From positions 1 through 27,424 of the forward strand of contig JACDAR010000158.1 in assembly GCA_013695335.1 (NCBI GenBank): 27,424 bases of DNA. Direction: 5' to 3'. Within the stretch, counting starts at the first letter, position 1; each line of letters begins with the position of its first letter. This stretch comes from Rubrobacter sp. (GTDB lineage Bacteria; Actinomycetota; Rubrobacteria; Rubrobacterales; Rubrobacteraceae). The notes under the pieces were generated by a model. It was not told the DNA's origin, searched no databases, and worked only from the letters and a program-made list of their open reading frames with translations. This document shows positions 15,273 through 23,030 of this stretch, one piece after another. Made by a program: the position numbers and the translations under genes.

Positions 15273-16913
15273 ATGTCCAAAGAGAAGACAGGGAACGGCT
15301 GGGGCGTGGGCAGCAAGCAAGAAGGCGCAAGGAAGATGTGGACTGTGATCTCGGGTTGCGGCGTGGCGCTTTTTGTTTTCGTGCTTTACCTGATGACGGT
15401 GGCCCCGACCATACTTCCACTCGATCGGGCATTCCCCGACTCGGCGATGCTCCAGATGCAGGCTGCGGTGCTCGGCATCACGCATCCCACGGGCTACCCG
15501 ACTTACCTGACGCTCGCCCACCTGTTCACTTACCTGCCGGTTGGGGACGTGGCGTACAGGGTGAACCTGGCATCAGCGGTGTTCGGGGCGCTGTCGGTGC
15601 TCGCGGTATACGCGGCTGGATATCTGTTTACGCGCAGGATCGTGCCATCGGCGGCGGGGGCGCTTACCTTCGGGCTCGGGGCCGCACTCTGGAGTCAGGC
15701 AGTTATCGCCGAGGTGTATACCCTCAACGCCCTGCTCATCTCGCTGACCCTGCTCGCGCTGCTCAGGTGGAAGAGCGTCAGGACAGACCGCTACCTGCTC
15801 CTTGCCGCATTCGGGGCCGGACTTTGCGTCACAAACCACATGACGAGCGCCCTGATACTGCCAGCCGGCCTGATCTTCGTCGGCCTCGTGGAATGGCGGA
15901 AGCTCGTAGAGTGGCGCCTCGTACTCAAGGGCTTCAGCGTATTCCTGCTCGGCATCACCCCTTACCTGTACCTGCCGATACGGGCCGCCATGAACGCGCC
16001 ATTCGAGGGGAACAACCCGACGAGCCTCGGCAGGTTCTGGTACGTGGTGAGCGGCGGCAACCTCACGGGCACTTTCTTCGCGTTCGGGCCTGCGGAGGCG
16101 CCGGAAAGGCTCGCCTTCTACTGGGGACATCTCATGCAGAACTTCAACCCGTTCCTCCTGATGGTCTCCCTGACTGGCGCCGCGATCCTGATCTCCCGCG
16201 ATAAAGCAGTCGCCGCCCTAACTGGCTTTCTCTTCCTCGGATGGCTAGTCCACGCCCTGGAGAACGACATCCCCGACGTGATGCTCTACTTCATCCCCAC
16301 GTACCTGATCCTCTGCCTCTGGATGGCAATGGGCCTAGAAGGGTTGATGGATGCCTTCGAGGACGTGGCAGGGCTGCTGCGCGGAAGATGGAGGGGGATC
16401 ATCCCCAGCGTTCTCTCGTTAGCAATCCTACTTCTGCCGCTGGTTGGGGTCCAGAACACGTACGCTACCAACGACATGAGCGAAAACTACGAGGGACGGA
16501 GGGTCATCGAGGCCGTCGCGAAGTCCACAGCGCCCAACTCCACCGTGCTGCACCATCGTGATTCCCTGTGGTACATGGTCCTCGTCGAGAAGCGAAGGTG
16601 GGATCTCACGCTCGTTGACCCCTTCTGGCACAACAGGGACATTCACTACGCCGACCTCGTCTGGCCGGGGCACGATGATTTGCCGACCACGGATCGCATC
16701 TACGGAACAGACGATTTCTCCGGCGTTACCGCGGCCAGGAAAGCCATCGAGAAAGGCCCGGTATATATCGTGGATCAGGGCATAGTCGGCCCGAAGGGAT
16801 TCAAGGAGGCCGGGTTCGACGTCGTGCGGATCAGGGCAAGTATCCTCTACGAGCTGGTCCCGGGGAAAGACGGCCTTCACGCCGTCGGCGACACAGACGG
16901 CGAAGTGGACTGA
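15273..16913 (+). CDS. DUF2723 family polytopic membrane protein (GT-C-like)
   Basis: This membrane protein of about 546 residues has 10-12 hydrophobic helices and a soluble C-terminal third. The N-terminal block LYLMTVAPTILPLDRAFPDS, then THPTGYPTYLTLAHLF and AYRVNLASAVFGALSVLAVY, is characteristic of DUF2723. That family is thought to contain GT-C-type protein or lipid glycosyltransferases; a glycosyltransfer role here is inference. The frame is open far upstream (to 14547), but that stretch lies antisense to the epimerase gene. I start at ATG 15273, which has no ribosome-binding site. ATG 15336 (preceded by AAGGAAG) is an alternative that still keeps the first helix. It may head a unit with the MBL and sulfatase genes, although the MBL gene has its own -10. 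Confidence 0.8.
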   Translation: MSKEKTGNGWGVGSKQEGARKMWTVISGCGVALFVFVLYLMTVAPTILPLDRAFPDSAMLQMQAAVLGITHPTGYPTYLTLAHLFTYLPVGDVAYRVNLASAVFGALSVLAVYAAGYLFTRRIVPSAAGALTFGLGAALWSQAVIAEVYTLNALLISLTLLALLRWKSVRTDRYLLLAAFGAGLCVTNHMTSALILPAGLIFVGLVEWRKLVEWRLVLKGFSVFLLGITPYLYLPIRAAMNAPFEGNNPTSLGRFWYVVSGGNLTGTFFAFGPAEAPERLAFYWGHLMQNFNPFLLMVSLTGAAILISRDKAVAALTGFLFLGWLVHALENDIPDVMLYFIPTYLILCLWMAMGLEGLMDAFEDVAGLLRGRWRGIIPSVLSLAILLLPLVGVQNTYATNDMSENYEGRRVIEAVAKSTAPNSTVLHHRDSLWYMVLVEKRRWDLTLVDPFWHNRDIHYADLVWPGHDDLPTTDRIYGTDDFSGVTAARKAIEKGPVYIVDQGIVGPKGFKEAGFDVVRIRASILYELVPGKDGLHAVGDTDGEVD

Positions 16914-16953
16914 CGCGGCCTGATGATGCTGGGCGGTGGCGGGGGAGTTCGGC

Positions 16954-16959
16954 TACAAT
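16954..16959 (+). promoter_or_regulatory. Candidate -10 of the MBL-fold gene
   Basis: GCTACAATCGCG at 16952-16963 is nearly the same as the -10 regions at 11382-11392 and 22284-22294 (all contain CTACAATCG). It lies 31 bp before the GTG start. No TTTAAC array or convincing -35 precedes it. Confidence 0.4.
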
Positions 16960-16990
16960 CGCGTTTCGGAGGGCCGAAGCGGAAAGGTCT

Positions 16991-17749
16991 GTGGAGTTGT
17001 CAGGAGAAACCCGGCCAGTGCAGAACGGGAACCAGAAAGAATCGGAGACGCCTGGCGTGGAATCTCCAGCCTACGTCTTCGAGCAGTTCCGGGTCGAGCG
17101 GGGATGCCTCGGATACGTCGTCGCCGACCCAGATACCCGCCTCGCCGCGCTGGTCGACCCGGAGATCTCCATGGTCGAGTCGATGCTCGATTTCGTCTTC
17201 GAACACGGCCTGAAACCTTTCTATGCTATCGACACCCACACCCACGCCGACCACTTCTCGGGCGTGCGCGAGCTGAAGGCGAAGACCATAGCGAAGGTAG
17301 TGATGCACGAAGAATCCCCCGCAAGCTGCGTGGATATTCGGGTCGAAGATGGCGACAGGCTGTGGCTCGGCGGGTTGCCGCTCAAGTTCTTGCACACGCC
17401 GGGGCACGCCAAGGATCTCGTCTCCGTGTTGTTGCCAGGCAGGATACTCAGCGCGGACGCGCTCCTGATAGGGGCCTGCGGCCGTACAGACCTCCTCAAC
17501 GGCAACGCCACCAGGCAATACCACACGCTTTACTACACGTACCGGAGCCTTCGGGATGACCTCATAGTTTATCCGGGCCACGATTACAACGACCGGAGCC
17601 ATTCCAACCTGGGCGAAGAGAAGCGGAACAACCCGAAGATGCTGTTCGCCTCCGAGGAGGAGTTCGTCGAGTACATGGAGAAAGAGAACCCTGGCAAGCT
17701 CTCTCCCGTCTACCAGCTCGCCGACGCCCTCAAAGCCAACATGGCCTGA
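16991..17749 (+). CDS. MBL-fold hydrolase, persulfide dioxygenase-like (ETHE1-type)
   Basis: This 252-residue metallo-beta-lactamase-fold protein has the metal site HTHADH at residues 83-88 and HTPGH at 135-139. Asp156 in LSADALL and the His of VYPGHDYNDR complete the usual ligands. GACGRTDLLNGNA matches the GCGRTD signature of persulfide dioxygenases, which oxidise glutathione persulfide to sulfite. The assignment is therefore better than for a generic MBL protein, although the substrate thiol in actinomycetes need not be glutathione. No rhodanese domain is fused. GTG 16991 has GGAAAGG about 4 bases upstream. It precedes the sulfatase-fold gene by 27 bases, so the two are probably cotranscribed, linking sulfur chemistry to the island by position only. 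Confidence 0.82.
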   Translation: MELSGETRPVQNGNQKESETPGVESPAYVFEQFRVERGCLGYVVADPDTRLAALVDPEISMVESMLDFVFEHGLKPFYAIDTHTHADHFSGVRELKAKTIAKVVMHEESPASCVDIRVEDGDRLWLGGLPLKFLHTPGHAKDLVSVLLPGRILSADALLIGACGRTDLLNGNATRQYHTLYYTYRSLRDDLIVYPGHDYNDRSHSNLGEEKRNNPKMLFASEEEFVEYMEKENPGKLSPVYQLADALKANMA

Positions 17750-17776
17750 ACCCGTGGCATCCAGGAGGACCAAAAC

Positions 17777-19279
17777 TTGAAGGATCGAACATTCACGCGC
17801 CGGAGCTTCCTGAAGGGCGCAGGCGCCGGGGCGGCGGGGATGGGCCTACTCGGCGCGGCGGGCTGCAGCACCGTGAACACCCTGACGGGTGGTCAACTAC
17901 CAGACGAATACCTTCCGACCGGGGGGCCGAGAATGAACGTAGTGCTCGTAATCATAGACAGCCTCAGAAAAGACCACATCGGGGCGTTAGGGAACGATTG
18001 GATCCACACCCCAACCCTCGACTCGCTGGCGAAGGATAGCCTCGCTTTCACCAGGGCACATCCCGAATCGTTGCCGACCGTGTGCGCGCGGCGCGCGATC
18101 CACACAGGCATACGGACCTTCCCTTTTAGAAACTGGAACCCCGTGCCGAGTGACCTCGTGCGCCTCTACGGCTGGCAACCCATCCCCGAGGATCAGACGA
18201 CGCTGGCCGAGATCCTGTTCGAAGAGGGCTACCAGACGATGCTGGTGACGGACACCGTCCACCAGTTCAAGCCTTTCTACAACTTCCACAGGGGTTTCGG
18301 GCTGTTCGAGTTCATAAGGGGACAGGAGAGGGATTTCTACAAGCCTGAGTGGCTGGTTTCCGAGGAGCGGATGCAACACGTCCTCACGGGCGGCTCCAAC
18401 GAGGCTCACATGCTTGAGATCGCACGCCAGTACCTTGCCAACGCAACGGGCCGCCGCGGCAGGGAGGAGCAGTGGTACTCGCCGCAGGTGTTCTCGAAGG
18501 CCACGGAGTACCTGGAAGGCGCAGCCAGGGGCGGACAGCCATTCTTCCTCATGGTGGACAACTACGATCCGCACGAGCCCTGGGACCCGCCAGAGGAATA
18601 CGTGAGCCTCTACGACGAGGGATACGAAGGACCGGAACCCATGACCGGCCCCAACGGCGAGGCTGGCTGGATGACGGAACGCCAGATCAAACGCCAGCAG
18701 GCGCTCTACGCGGCCGAACTCACGATGGCCGACCGCTGGCTGGGACGCCTCATGGACAAGATGCACGAGCTGAACCTGTTCGAGAACACGCTGGTCATGG
18801 TGGCCGCCGACCATGGCTACATCCTCGGTGAGCACGGCCTCGTAGGGAAGCTCCCACCCGCCATGTACTCGGAGCTGCTTGACGTGCCGATCTTCATCCG
18901 GCATCCCAAGGGCAAGGGCGCGGGCACGACCAGCGAATACCACGCCTCCACCCACGACATCGCGCCGACCATCCTGAACTTCCTCGGCATCGAGCCGCCA
19001 GAGGCCATGAACGGCACCGACCTCTCCCCCATCCTCGACGGCGGCGAACCGACCGATGCACGACCCTACTTCACCTCGGGCTACCACGACCACGTGTGGG
19101 CACGCGACGACAGGTACGCGATGTGGTCCCGCAACGATGCCACCAGCGCAAGACTCTTCGACATGCAGGAAGACCCCGAACAGAAAAACGACATAGCCGC
19201 GGACAACCCCGACATCGTGAAACACATGTTCCAGGATTACATCCTCAAGGACGCCGGAGGCCCGCTCCCGAAATACTAG
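17777..19279 (+). CDS. Tat-exported sulfatase-fold hydrolase with Thr at the nucleophile position
   Basis: This 500-residue protein begins with a Tat signal (TRRSFLKG, residues 7-14), a hydrophobic stretch and GAAGC (Cys30, possible lipidation). It should therefore act outside the membrane, already folded. The body is the alkaline phosphatase/sulfatase superfamily: LVIIDSLRKDHIG (metal ligand near Asp61) and AADHGYILGEHG (Asp345, His346). Sulfatases need Cys or Ser in C/S-x-P-x-R, converted to formylglycine. Here the aligned segment is LPTVCARRAIHTG, so Thr101 sits at the nucleophile place and Cys103 at the Pro place. Thr nucleophiles are known in phosphate-acting members such as LtaS and phosphopentomutase, so phosphoryl rather than sulfuryl chemistry is plausible. 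TTG 17777 is chosen because GGAGGA lies 7 bases upstream. Confidence 0.85.
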   Translation: MKDRTFTRRSFLKGAGAGAAGMGLLGAAGCSTVNTLTGGQLPDEYLPTGGPRMNVVLVIIDSLRKDHIGALGNDWIHTPTLDSLAKDSLAFTRAHPESLPTVCARRAIHTGIRTFPFRNWNPVPSDLVRLYGWQPIPEDQTTLAEILFEEGYQTMLVTDTVHQFKPFYNFHRGFGLFEFIRGQERDFYKPEWLVSEERMQHVLTGGSNEAHMLEIARQYLANATGRRGREEQWYSPQVFSKATEYLEGAARGGQPFFLMVDNYDPHEPWDPPEEYVSLYDEGYEGPEPMTGPNGEAGWMTERQIKRQQALYAAELTMADRWLGRLMDKMHELNLFENTLVMVAADHGYILGEHGLVGKLPPAMYSELLDVPIFIRHPKGKGAGTTSEYHASTHDIAPTILNFLGIEPPEAMNGTDLSPILDGGEPTDARPYFTSGYHDHVWARDDRYAMWSRNDATSARLFDMQEDPEQKNDIAADNPDIVKHMFQDYILKDAGGPLPKY

Positions 19280-19403
19280 CCTGAAGTACGTGGCGGGGCG
19301 TCCCTGACGGGTGATGATGAGTGAGGTTCCTGGCCGTTGGATGCGGGTATTCATGGTGGGTGACATCGTCGGTTTGTAGAGATTCTGAAGGGAAAGAGAA
19401 GTC

Positions 19404-19976
19404 ATGGATTCACGAGAACAGGGCACTACGCTCACCCCGGCGCAGCAGGCGATGGCGGACCTATGGGACGCCCACATGAGATCCGAGTTCGAGACGCACA
19501 GCGTCGAGGATACCCTCGAAACCATGGTGGACGACCCGCACGTAAATCACGTCCCTGTCCTCACGGGCGGCGTGGGGCTCGAAGAAGTGCGGACTTTCTA
19601 CTCAGATCGTTTCATAACGCAGCAGCCTCCGGAATCCAGGATCACCCCGATCTCACGTACGGTCGGCGAAGACCGGGTGGTTGACGAGTTGATCTTCGCG
19701 TTCGACCACGCCATCGAGATGGACTGGTTGTTGCCTGGCGTCCCCCCGACCGGGAAGCACATCGAGGTGGCGATGGTGGTGGTGATCCAGTTTCAGGAAG
19801 GCAAGATAGCCCACGAACATATCTACTGGGACCAGGCTTCCGTGCTGGTGCAGGCTGGTTTGATCGACCCCGAATTGCTACCGGTGAGCGGCGTGGAGAG
19901 CGCCAAAAAGATCCTCGATCCTTCCTCCGTGCCGTCCAACCAGCTCATCGAACGCGGCCCAGGCGGCCTATCCTGA
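19404..19976 (+). CDS. NTF2-like / SnoaL-type protein
   Basis: This 190-residue protein has the cone-shaped NTF2-like fold signature: an N-terminal helix pair (LWDAHMRSEFETHSVEDTLE), then TGGVGLEEVRTFYSDRF. The sheet-rich part VDELIFAFDHAIEMDWLLPG and AMVVVIQFQEGKIAHEHIYW follows. Family members include SnoaL-type polyketide cyclases, ester-cyclase-like proteins and stress proteins, so no reaction can be assigned. It is somewhat longer than typical SnoaL proteins because of a C-terminal tail. It starts at ATG 19404 with GGGAAAGAGAAG upstream. Its 3' end overlaps the converging GT-C-like gene by 9 bp. It lies 124 bases after the sulfatase-fold gene. Confidence 0.75.
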   Translation: MDSREQGTTLTPAQQAMADLWDAHMRSEFETHSVEDTLETMVDDPHVNHVPVLTGGVGLEEVRTFYSDRFITQQPPESRITPISRTVGEDRVVDELIFAFDHAIEMDWLLPGVPPTGKHIEVAMVVVIQFQEGKIAHEHIYWDQASVLVQAGLIDPELLPVSGVESAKKILDPSSVPSNQLIERGPGGLS

Positions 19977-22124
19977 GTCCTCGCGTGGCCGCAGGATGAT
20001 GACCTGCTTGTTCTCGAACACGGTATCGTAGAGGTCTGGGCGGCTGGCGAAGGCCCTCGGGTCCATGCTGCTGGCTGGGGGCAGATACTTGTAGAGCACG
20101 ACGTAGCGGATGTCTTTTTCTTCGAGGAGCCGGTGCGTTCGTTCACCGTCAGGGTGTTGCAGGATCCAGACCGCATCCCAAAGGGGTTTGGCCCCGGAGG
20201 GCGGCAGATCCCTCGCGGCTTTTATGCGCAGCGGGTCGTAGGACTGGATGCCGGTATAGCCGCCCATTGCGAGCATGGCGCGGCTCGGGGCGAGGCCGAG
20301 ATATGGTGTGGCGACTATGTTGCCGCCCGTGTTGTGCGCCTCAAGCCACTTCCCGGCCTCGACCGCCTCGGGCGTCGTCATCACCTGGGAACTGCGCGTC
20401 GCCAGCGGCTTGGGGATGCTGGAGTCAGGGCCAGCGCCGTCCTTGAGGTTCTCCCCGGATTTGATGCCGACGCAGATCATTGCCAGCGCCGTAGCCAACC
20501 CGGCCACCAGCAACGTCACCGGCACGAACCGCCCGCGCGGCCACATGGAGCCGATGACCGCCACGAACGCGAAACCAGCGAGCACAGCGAGCGGGATGCC
20601 GAGATCCCGCTCGAACCGTTCGGGGAAACCGCTCATGGAGGTGCGGCTGCCCACGAACAGCAGCGCCGCCCACACCAGCAGCGTGGTACGGGAAAGCGAG
20701 TAAGCCAGCGTGCGCGATGGCCTAGCATCAGCATCCCCCGAAGTCATCAAAAGCAGCGCCCCGAGCACCCCGAACCACAGCGCAGGCTGGGAGGTGATGG
20801 AGAGAAAATGCGTCAGGGAGAGCGGGGACTGCGTGCCAATAGCCATCGAGACCGCCTCCCCGCCCCTTCCAGTCCCAGATCCGCCAAGGACGCCGCCGAC
20901 CATGCTCGGCAGGTCGTACGTATCCCAGGCGAAGATCACAGAGAGGATTCCGAGTAGCGAGAACGAGGCGAACAATGCGACGCCGGTCCTCCGCTCCCGA
21001 AGCAGGAGGTATGGAAGGAAGATCAGGGCGACGAAAGCCAGCAGCACAGCCTCGTAGAAGCTGGCCACCTGATGATAGAGGACCACGGAAGAACCGACTA
21101 TCGCGAGCAGGACTCCGGTTCTGACGTTAGGCGTGGCGAACAGGGCCATCAGGGCTGCGACGGCTGCGGAGACCAGGAAGTGGGCCGCGATCAGGTTCGG
21201 ATACCTTGCCTCGGCGAAGTGCATGTATGGCCCGCTGATGAGCAGCCCCGCGAACCCGGCCGCCGCCACCCCGCTAGGCTGGCCCCACATCCGCCGCCCG
21301 AGTGCATAACATCCAAGCGCTGGCAGCACGGGCAGAGCCGGAGCAAGCACCGGAAATATTTCGAGCGGCTGCAACCCGCTCAGGTTGTGGATGGCAGCCG
21401 TCAGGTAGTGGAATCCGGGCGGGTACAGCATGAACGAACCCGTAGACCCGGTAGATACGGTCATGTTCGTCATCACCGCGTGTTCGTACTGGTCCACGCC
21501 CCGGATGTAAGGCCAATCGAAGCGCGCGGGACCGAGATACCCCCGCAAAATCACCAGCCCGAGTACCCCGGCGAGCGCCGCGTACCACGCTGCCACGACG
21601 CCGGGAGAAGCCTCACGCGATTCGGGATCTTCGTCCTCCTCAAGCTCCCCCGCCTCCAGCGTCCCGCTGCGGCGACGGTCGAGCAGGTGGGCGACGCCGG
21701 CGGACACGAAGACGAGGGCTATCAGGGGGGCTAGCTGCTCGCCTGGCAGCGCGTCCACGACCACGAGGAGCAGCAGGAACAGGCCGGCACAGAGCGGTAT
21801 CAGGACTGGCAGGCCGAGGCCGCCGGGTTCCACGGCAAGCGGCTCGTCCCCGCCCTTGACGGCCCCGAACCGGGCGTAGACGAACAGCCCGGAAGCAAAC
21901 ACCACGAGCAGGGAGATCATGGTCAAAGACAGCGACATGCCCACCCCGAAAATACGAGCAGGGAGGATCGCGGCAGCGGGCGCCAACGCCAGCGAGAGCG
22001 CTATCGAGTAGCAAAGCCGTTCCGCCCGATCCGACGACGGAGCCAGAACCGCAGCCCAGAACCAGCCGGGCGCGACACCGACCACCAGGGCCGCGAGCAG
22101 CGCCCGCAAGAGGTCGGGGATCAT
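19968..22124 (-). CDS. Polytopic membrane protein, GT-C-like (paralogue of the gene at 9142-11250)
   Basis: This 718-residue protein has about 14 hydrophobic segments and a soluble C-terminal domain. It shares its order of motifs with the 702-residue protein at 9142-11250: GVAPGWFW, SSDRAER, RGVDQYEHAVM, YPPGFHYLTA, LLRERRTG, AWDTYDLP, FPERFERDLG, HNTGGNI and RYVVLYK. The acidic loop GVDQYEH after an early helix suggests a GT-C glycosyltransferase, which is inference. A Glu/Asp-rich insertion near residues 165-178 (EAGELEEDEDPESREAS) is not in the paralogue. CGGGG about 6 bases before ATG 22124 may be the ribosome-binding site. A reverse-strand TATAGAAT (22178-22185) is a candidate -10, and repeat site 3 lies further upstream. 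Confidence 0.75.
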   Translation of the reverse strand: MIPDLLRALLAALVVGVAPGWFWAAVLAPSSDRAERLCYSIALSLALAPAAAILPARIFGVGMSLSLTMISLLVVFASGLFVYARFGAVKGGDEPLAVEPGGLGLPVLIPLCAGLFLLLLVVVDALPGEQLAPLIALVFVSAGVAHLLDRRRSGTLEAGELEEDEDPESREASPGVVAAWYAALAGVLGLVILRGYLGPARFDWPYIRGVDQYEHAVMTNMTVSTGSTGSFMLYPPGFHYLTAAIHNLSGLQPLEIFPVLAPALPVLPALGCYALGRRMWGQPSGVAAAGFAGLLISGPYMHFAEARYPNLIAAHFLVSAAVAALMALFATPNVRTGVLLAIVGSSVVLYHQVASFYEAVLLAFVALIFLPYLLLRERRTGVALFASFSLLGILSVIFAWDTYDLPSMVGGVLGGSGTGRGGEAVSMAIGTQSPLSLTHFLSITSQPALWFGVLGALLLMTSGDADARPSRTLAYSLSRTTLLVWAALLFVGSRTSMSGFPERFERDLGIPLAVLAGFAFVAVIGSMWPRGRFVPVTLLVAGLATALAMICVGIKSGENLKDGAGPDSSIPKPLATRSSQVMTTPEAVEAGKWLEAHNTGGNIVATPYLGLAPSRAMLAMGGYTGIQSYDPLRIKAARDLPPSGAKPLWDAVWILQHPDGERTHRLLEEKDIRYVVLYKYLPPASSMDPRAFASRPDLYDTVFENKQVIILRPREDSG

Positions 22125-22224
22125 ACCCCGGCCCCCGAATTACAGCGTTTGAAGCTCACCTGACACATACGGGGGTCATTCTATACAAATCGCGGCGTGC
22201 GGCCTCCCTTGATGTGGGCTGGCG

Positions 22225-22268
22225 TTTAACACATATTTATCCAGAATGTTCCAGTGATTTAACCCGTG
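22225..22268 (+). promoter_or_regulatory. 11-bp-spaced direct repeats (PhoP/OmpR-type box), site 3
   Basis: TTTAAC (22225), TTTATC (22236), the weak TGTTCC (22247) and TTTAAC (22258) lie at an exact 11-bp period. The two perfect TTTAAC hexamers are 33 bp apart, as at site 2. A -10-like TACAAT is at 22285-22290, 10 bp further from the array than at site 1 (about one helical turn). The array lies between the divergent GT-C-like gene and the RTX-type gene. Confidence 0.5.
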
Positions 22269-22380
22269 GTGCGCCGCCCGTCGCTACAATCGGGCCGCGA
22301 ATGGGTTACCTCTCCACAGCCCTGAAGTCGTCAGGACCACTGTACATTCCTCATCCCCCTCGAAGGACGGAGCGTGCCGC

Positions 22381-22863
22381 ATGAGCCTCAAACATCGCAG
22401 GATCTCCCCCGTTCCCCCGGAAGCGGCGCTTGAGCCGGACGGCATCCATCTGGAGGAGCCGGGCTCCACGAAGATGGGCCTGATCATCGTTGCCACCGGC
22501 ATCGTGTTGTTGCTCCTGGCTGCTGGCGACGCGCTGGCAGGCATCCCTGGGGGCGCAGTGCTAGGAAACACCGGGTCGGAGACGCTGCGGGGTACAGACG
22601 GGCGGAACTGGATCTCCGGTTCGGGCGGCGCCGACACGCTGAGCGGTCAGGCTGGGAATGATCTCCTGGTCGGCGGCGACGAGGACGATGAGATCTTCGG
22701 CGGCCCAGGCGGCGACAAATTACTCTCCGGGCTTGGTAACGACTTCGTGGAGACCCGCGACGGCGAGCGGGACTACGTGGACTGCGGAGCCGGACAGGAC
22801 GCCGCGAGCGTGGACGAAGAAGATTACGTGAGCGCCAGTTGCGAGCGCGTCTACCCTGGTTAG
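22381..22863 (+). CDS. Small membrane-anchored RTX-type calcium-binding repeat protein
   Basis: This 160-residue protein has a charged cytoplasmic N-terminus (1-31), one hydrophobic segment (32-53: GLIIVATGIVLLLLAAG) and an extracytoplasmic repeat domain. The repeats follow the hemolysin-type GGxGxDxLxG pattern (GSGGADTLSG, AGNDLLVGG, GLGNDFVET), which binds Ca2+ in larger RTX proteins. The end DYVDCGAGQDAASVDEEDYV, then SASCERV, is the usual closing module of short actinobacterial members; its two cysteines may form a disulfide. No enzymatic domain is present, so a structural or surface-binding role is likely but unproven. It lies downstream of site 3 with a leader of about 85 bases. Confidence 0.8.
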   Translation: MSLKHRRISPVPPEAALEPDGIHLEEPGSTKMGLIIVATGIVLLLLAAGDALAGIPGGAVLGNTGSETLRGTDGRNWISGSGGADTLSGQAGNDLLVGGDEDDEIFGGPGGDKLLSGLGNDFVETRDGERDYVDCGAGQDAASVDEEDYVSASCERVYPG

Positions 22864-23030
22864 CAAAACCAGAGTCCATGTCCATCTGCTATGACGACCC
22901 CTGTTCCGTAAACCCACTCACCCTCATCTGTGAGATGGGAGTCAGCGCGTGGAATCACGTGTCTCCGGGAAGATAAACTTCCGTTCGAAGCAAACCCGTA
23001 CGGTAACGCGGCGAACGAAGGAACCAGCGA

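Noticed and set aside
17987..19525. Long reverse-strand open frame of about 512 codons opposite the sulfatase-fold gene.
   Set aside because: It is low-complexity, rich in Val/His/Arg, and mirrors codon bias of the forward gene; the forward gene has signal peptide, motifs and ribosome-binding site.
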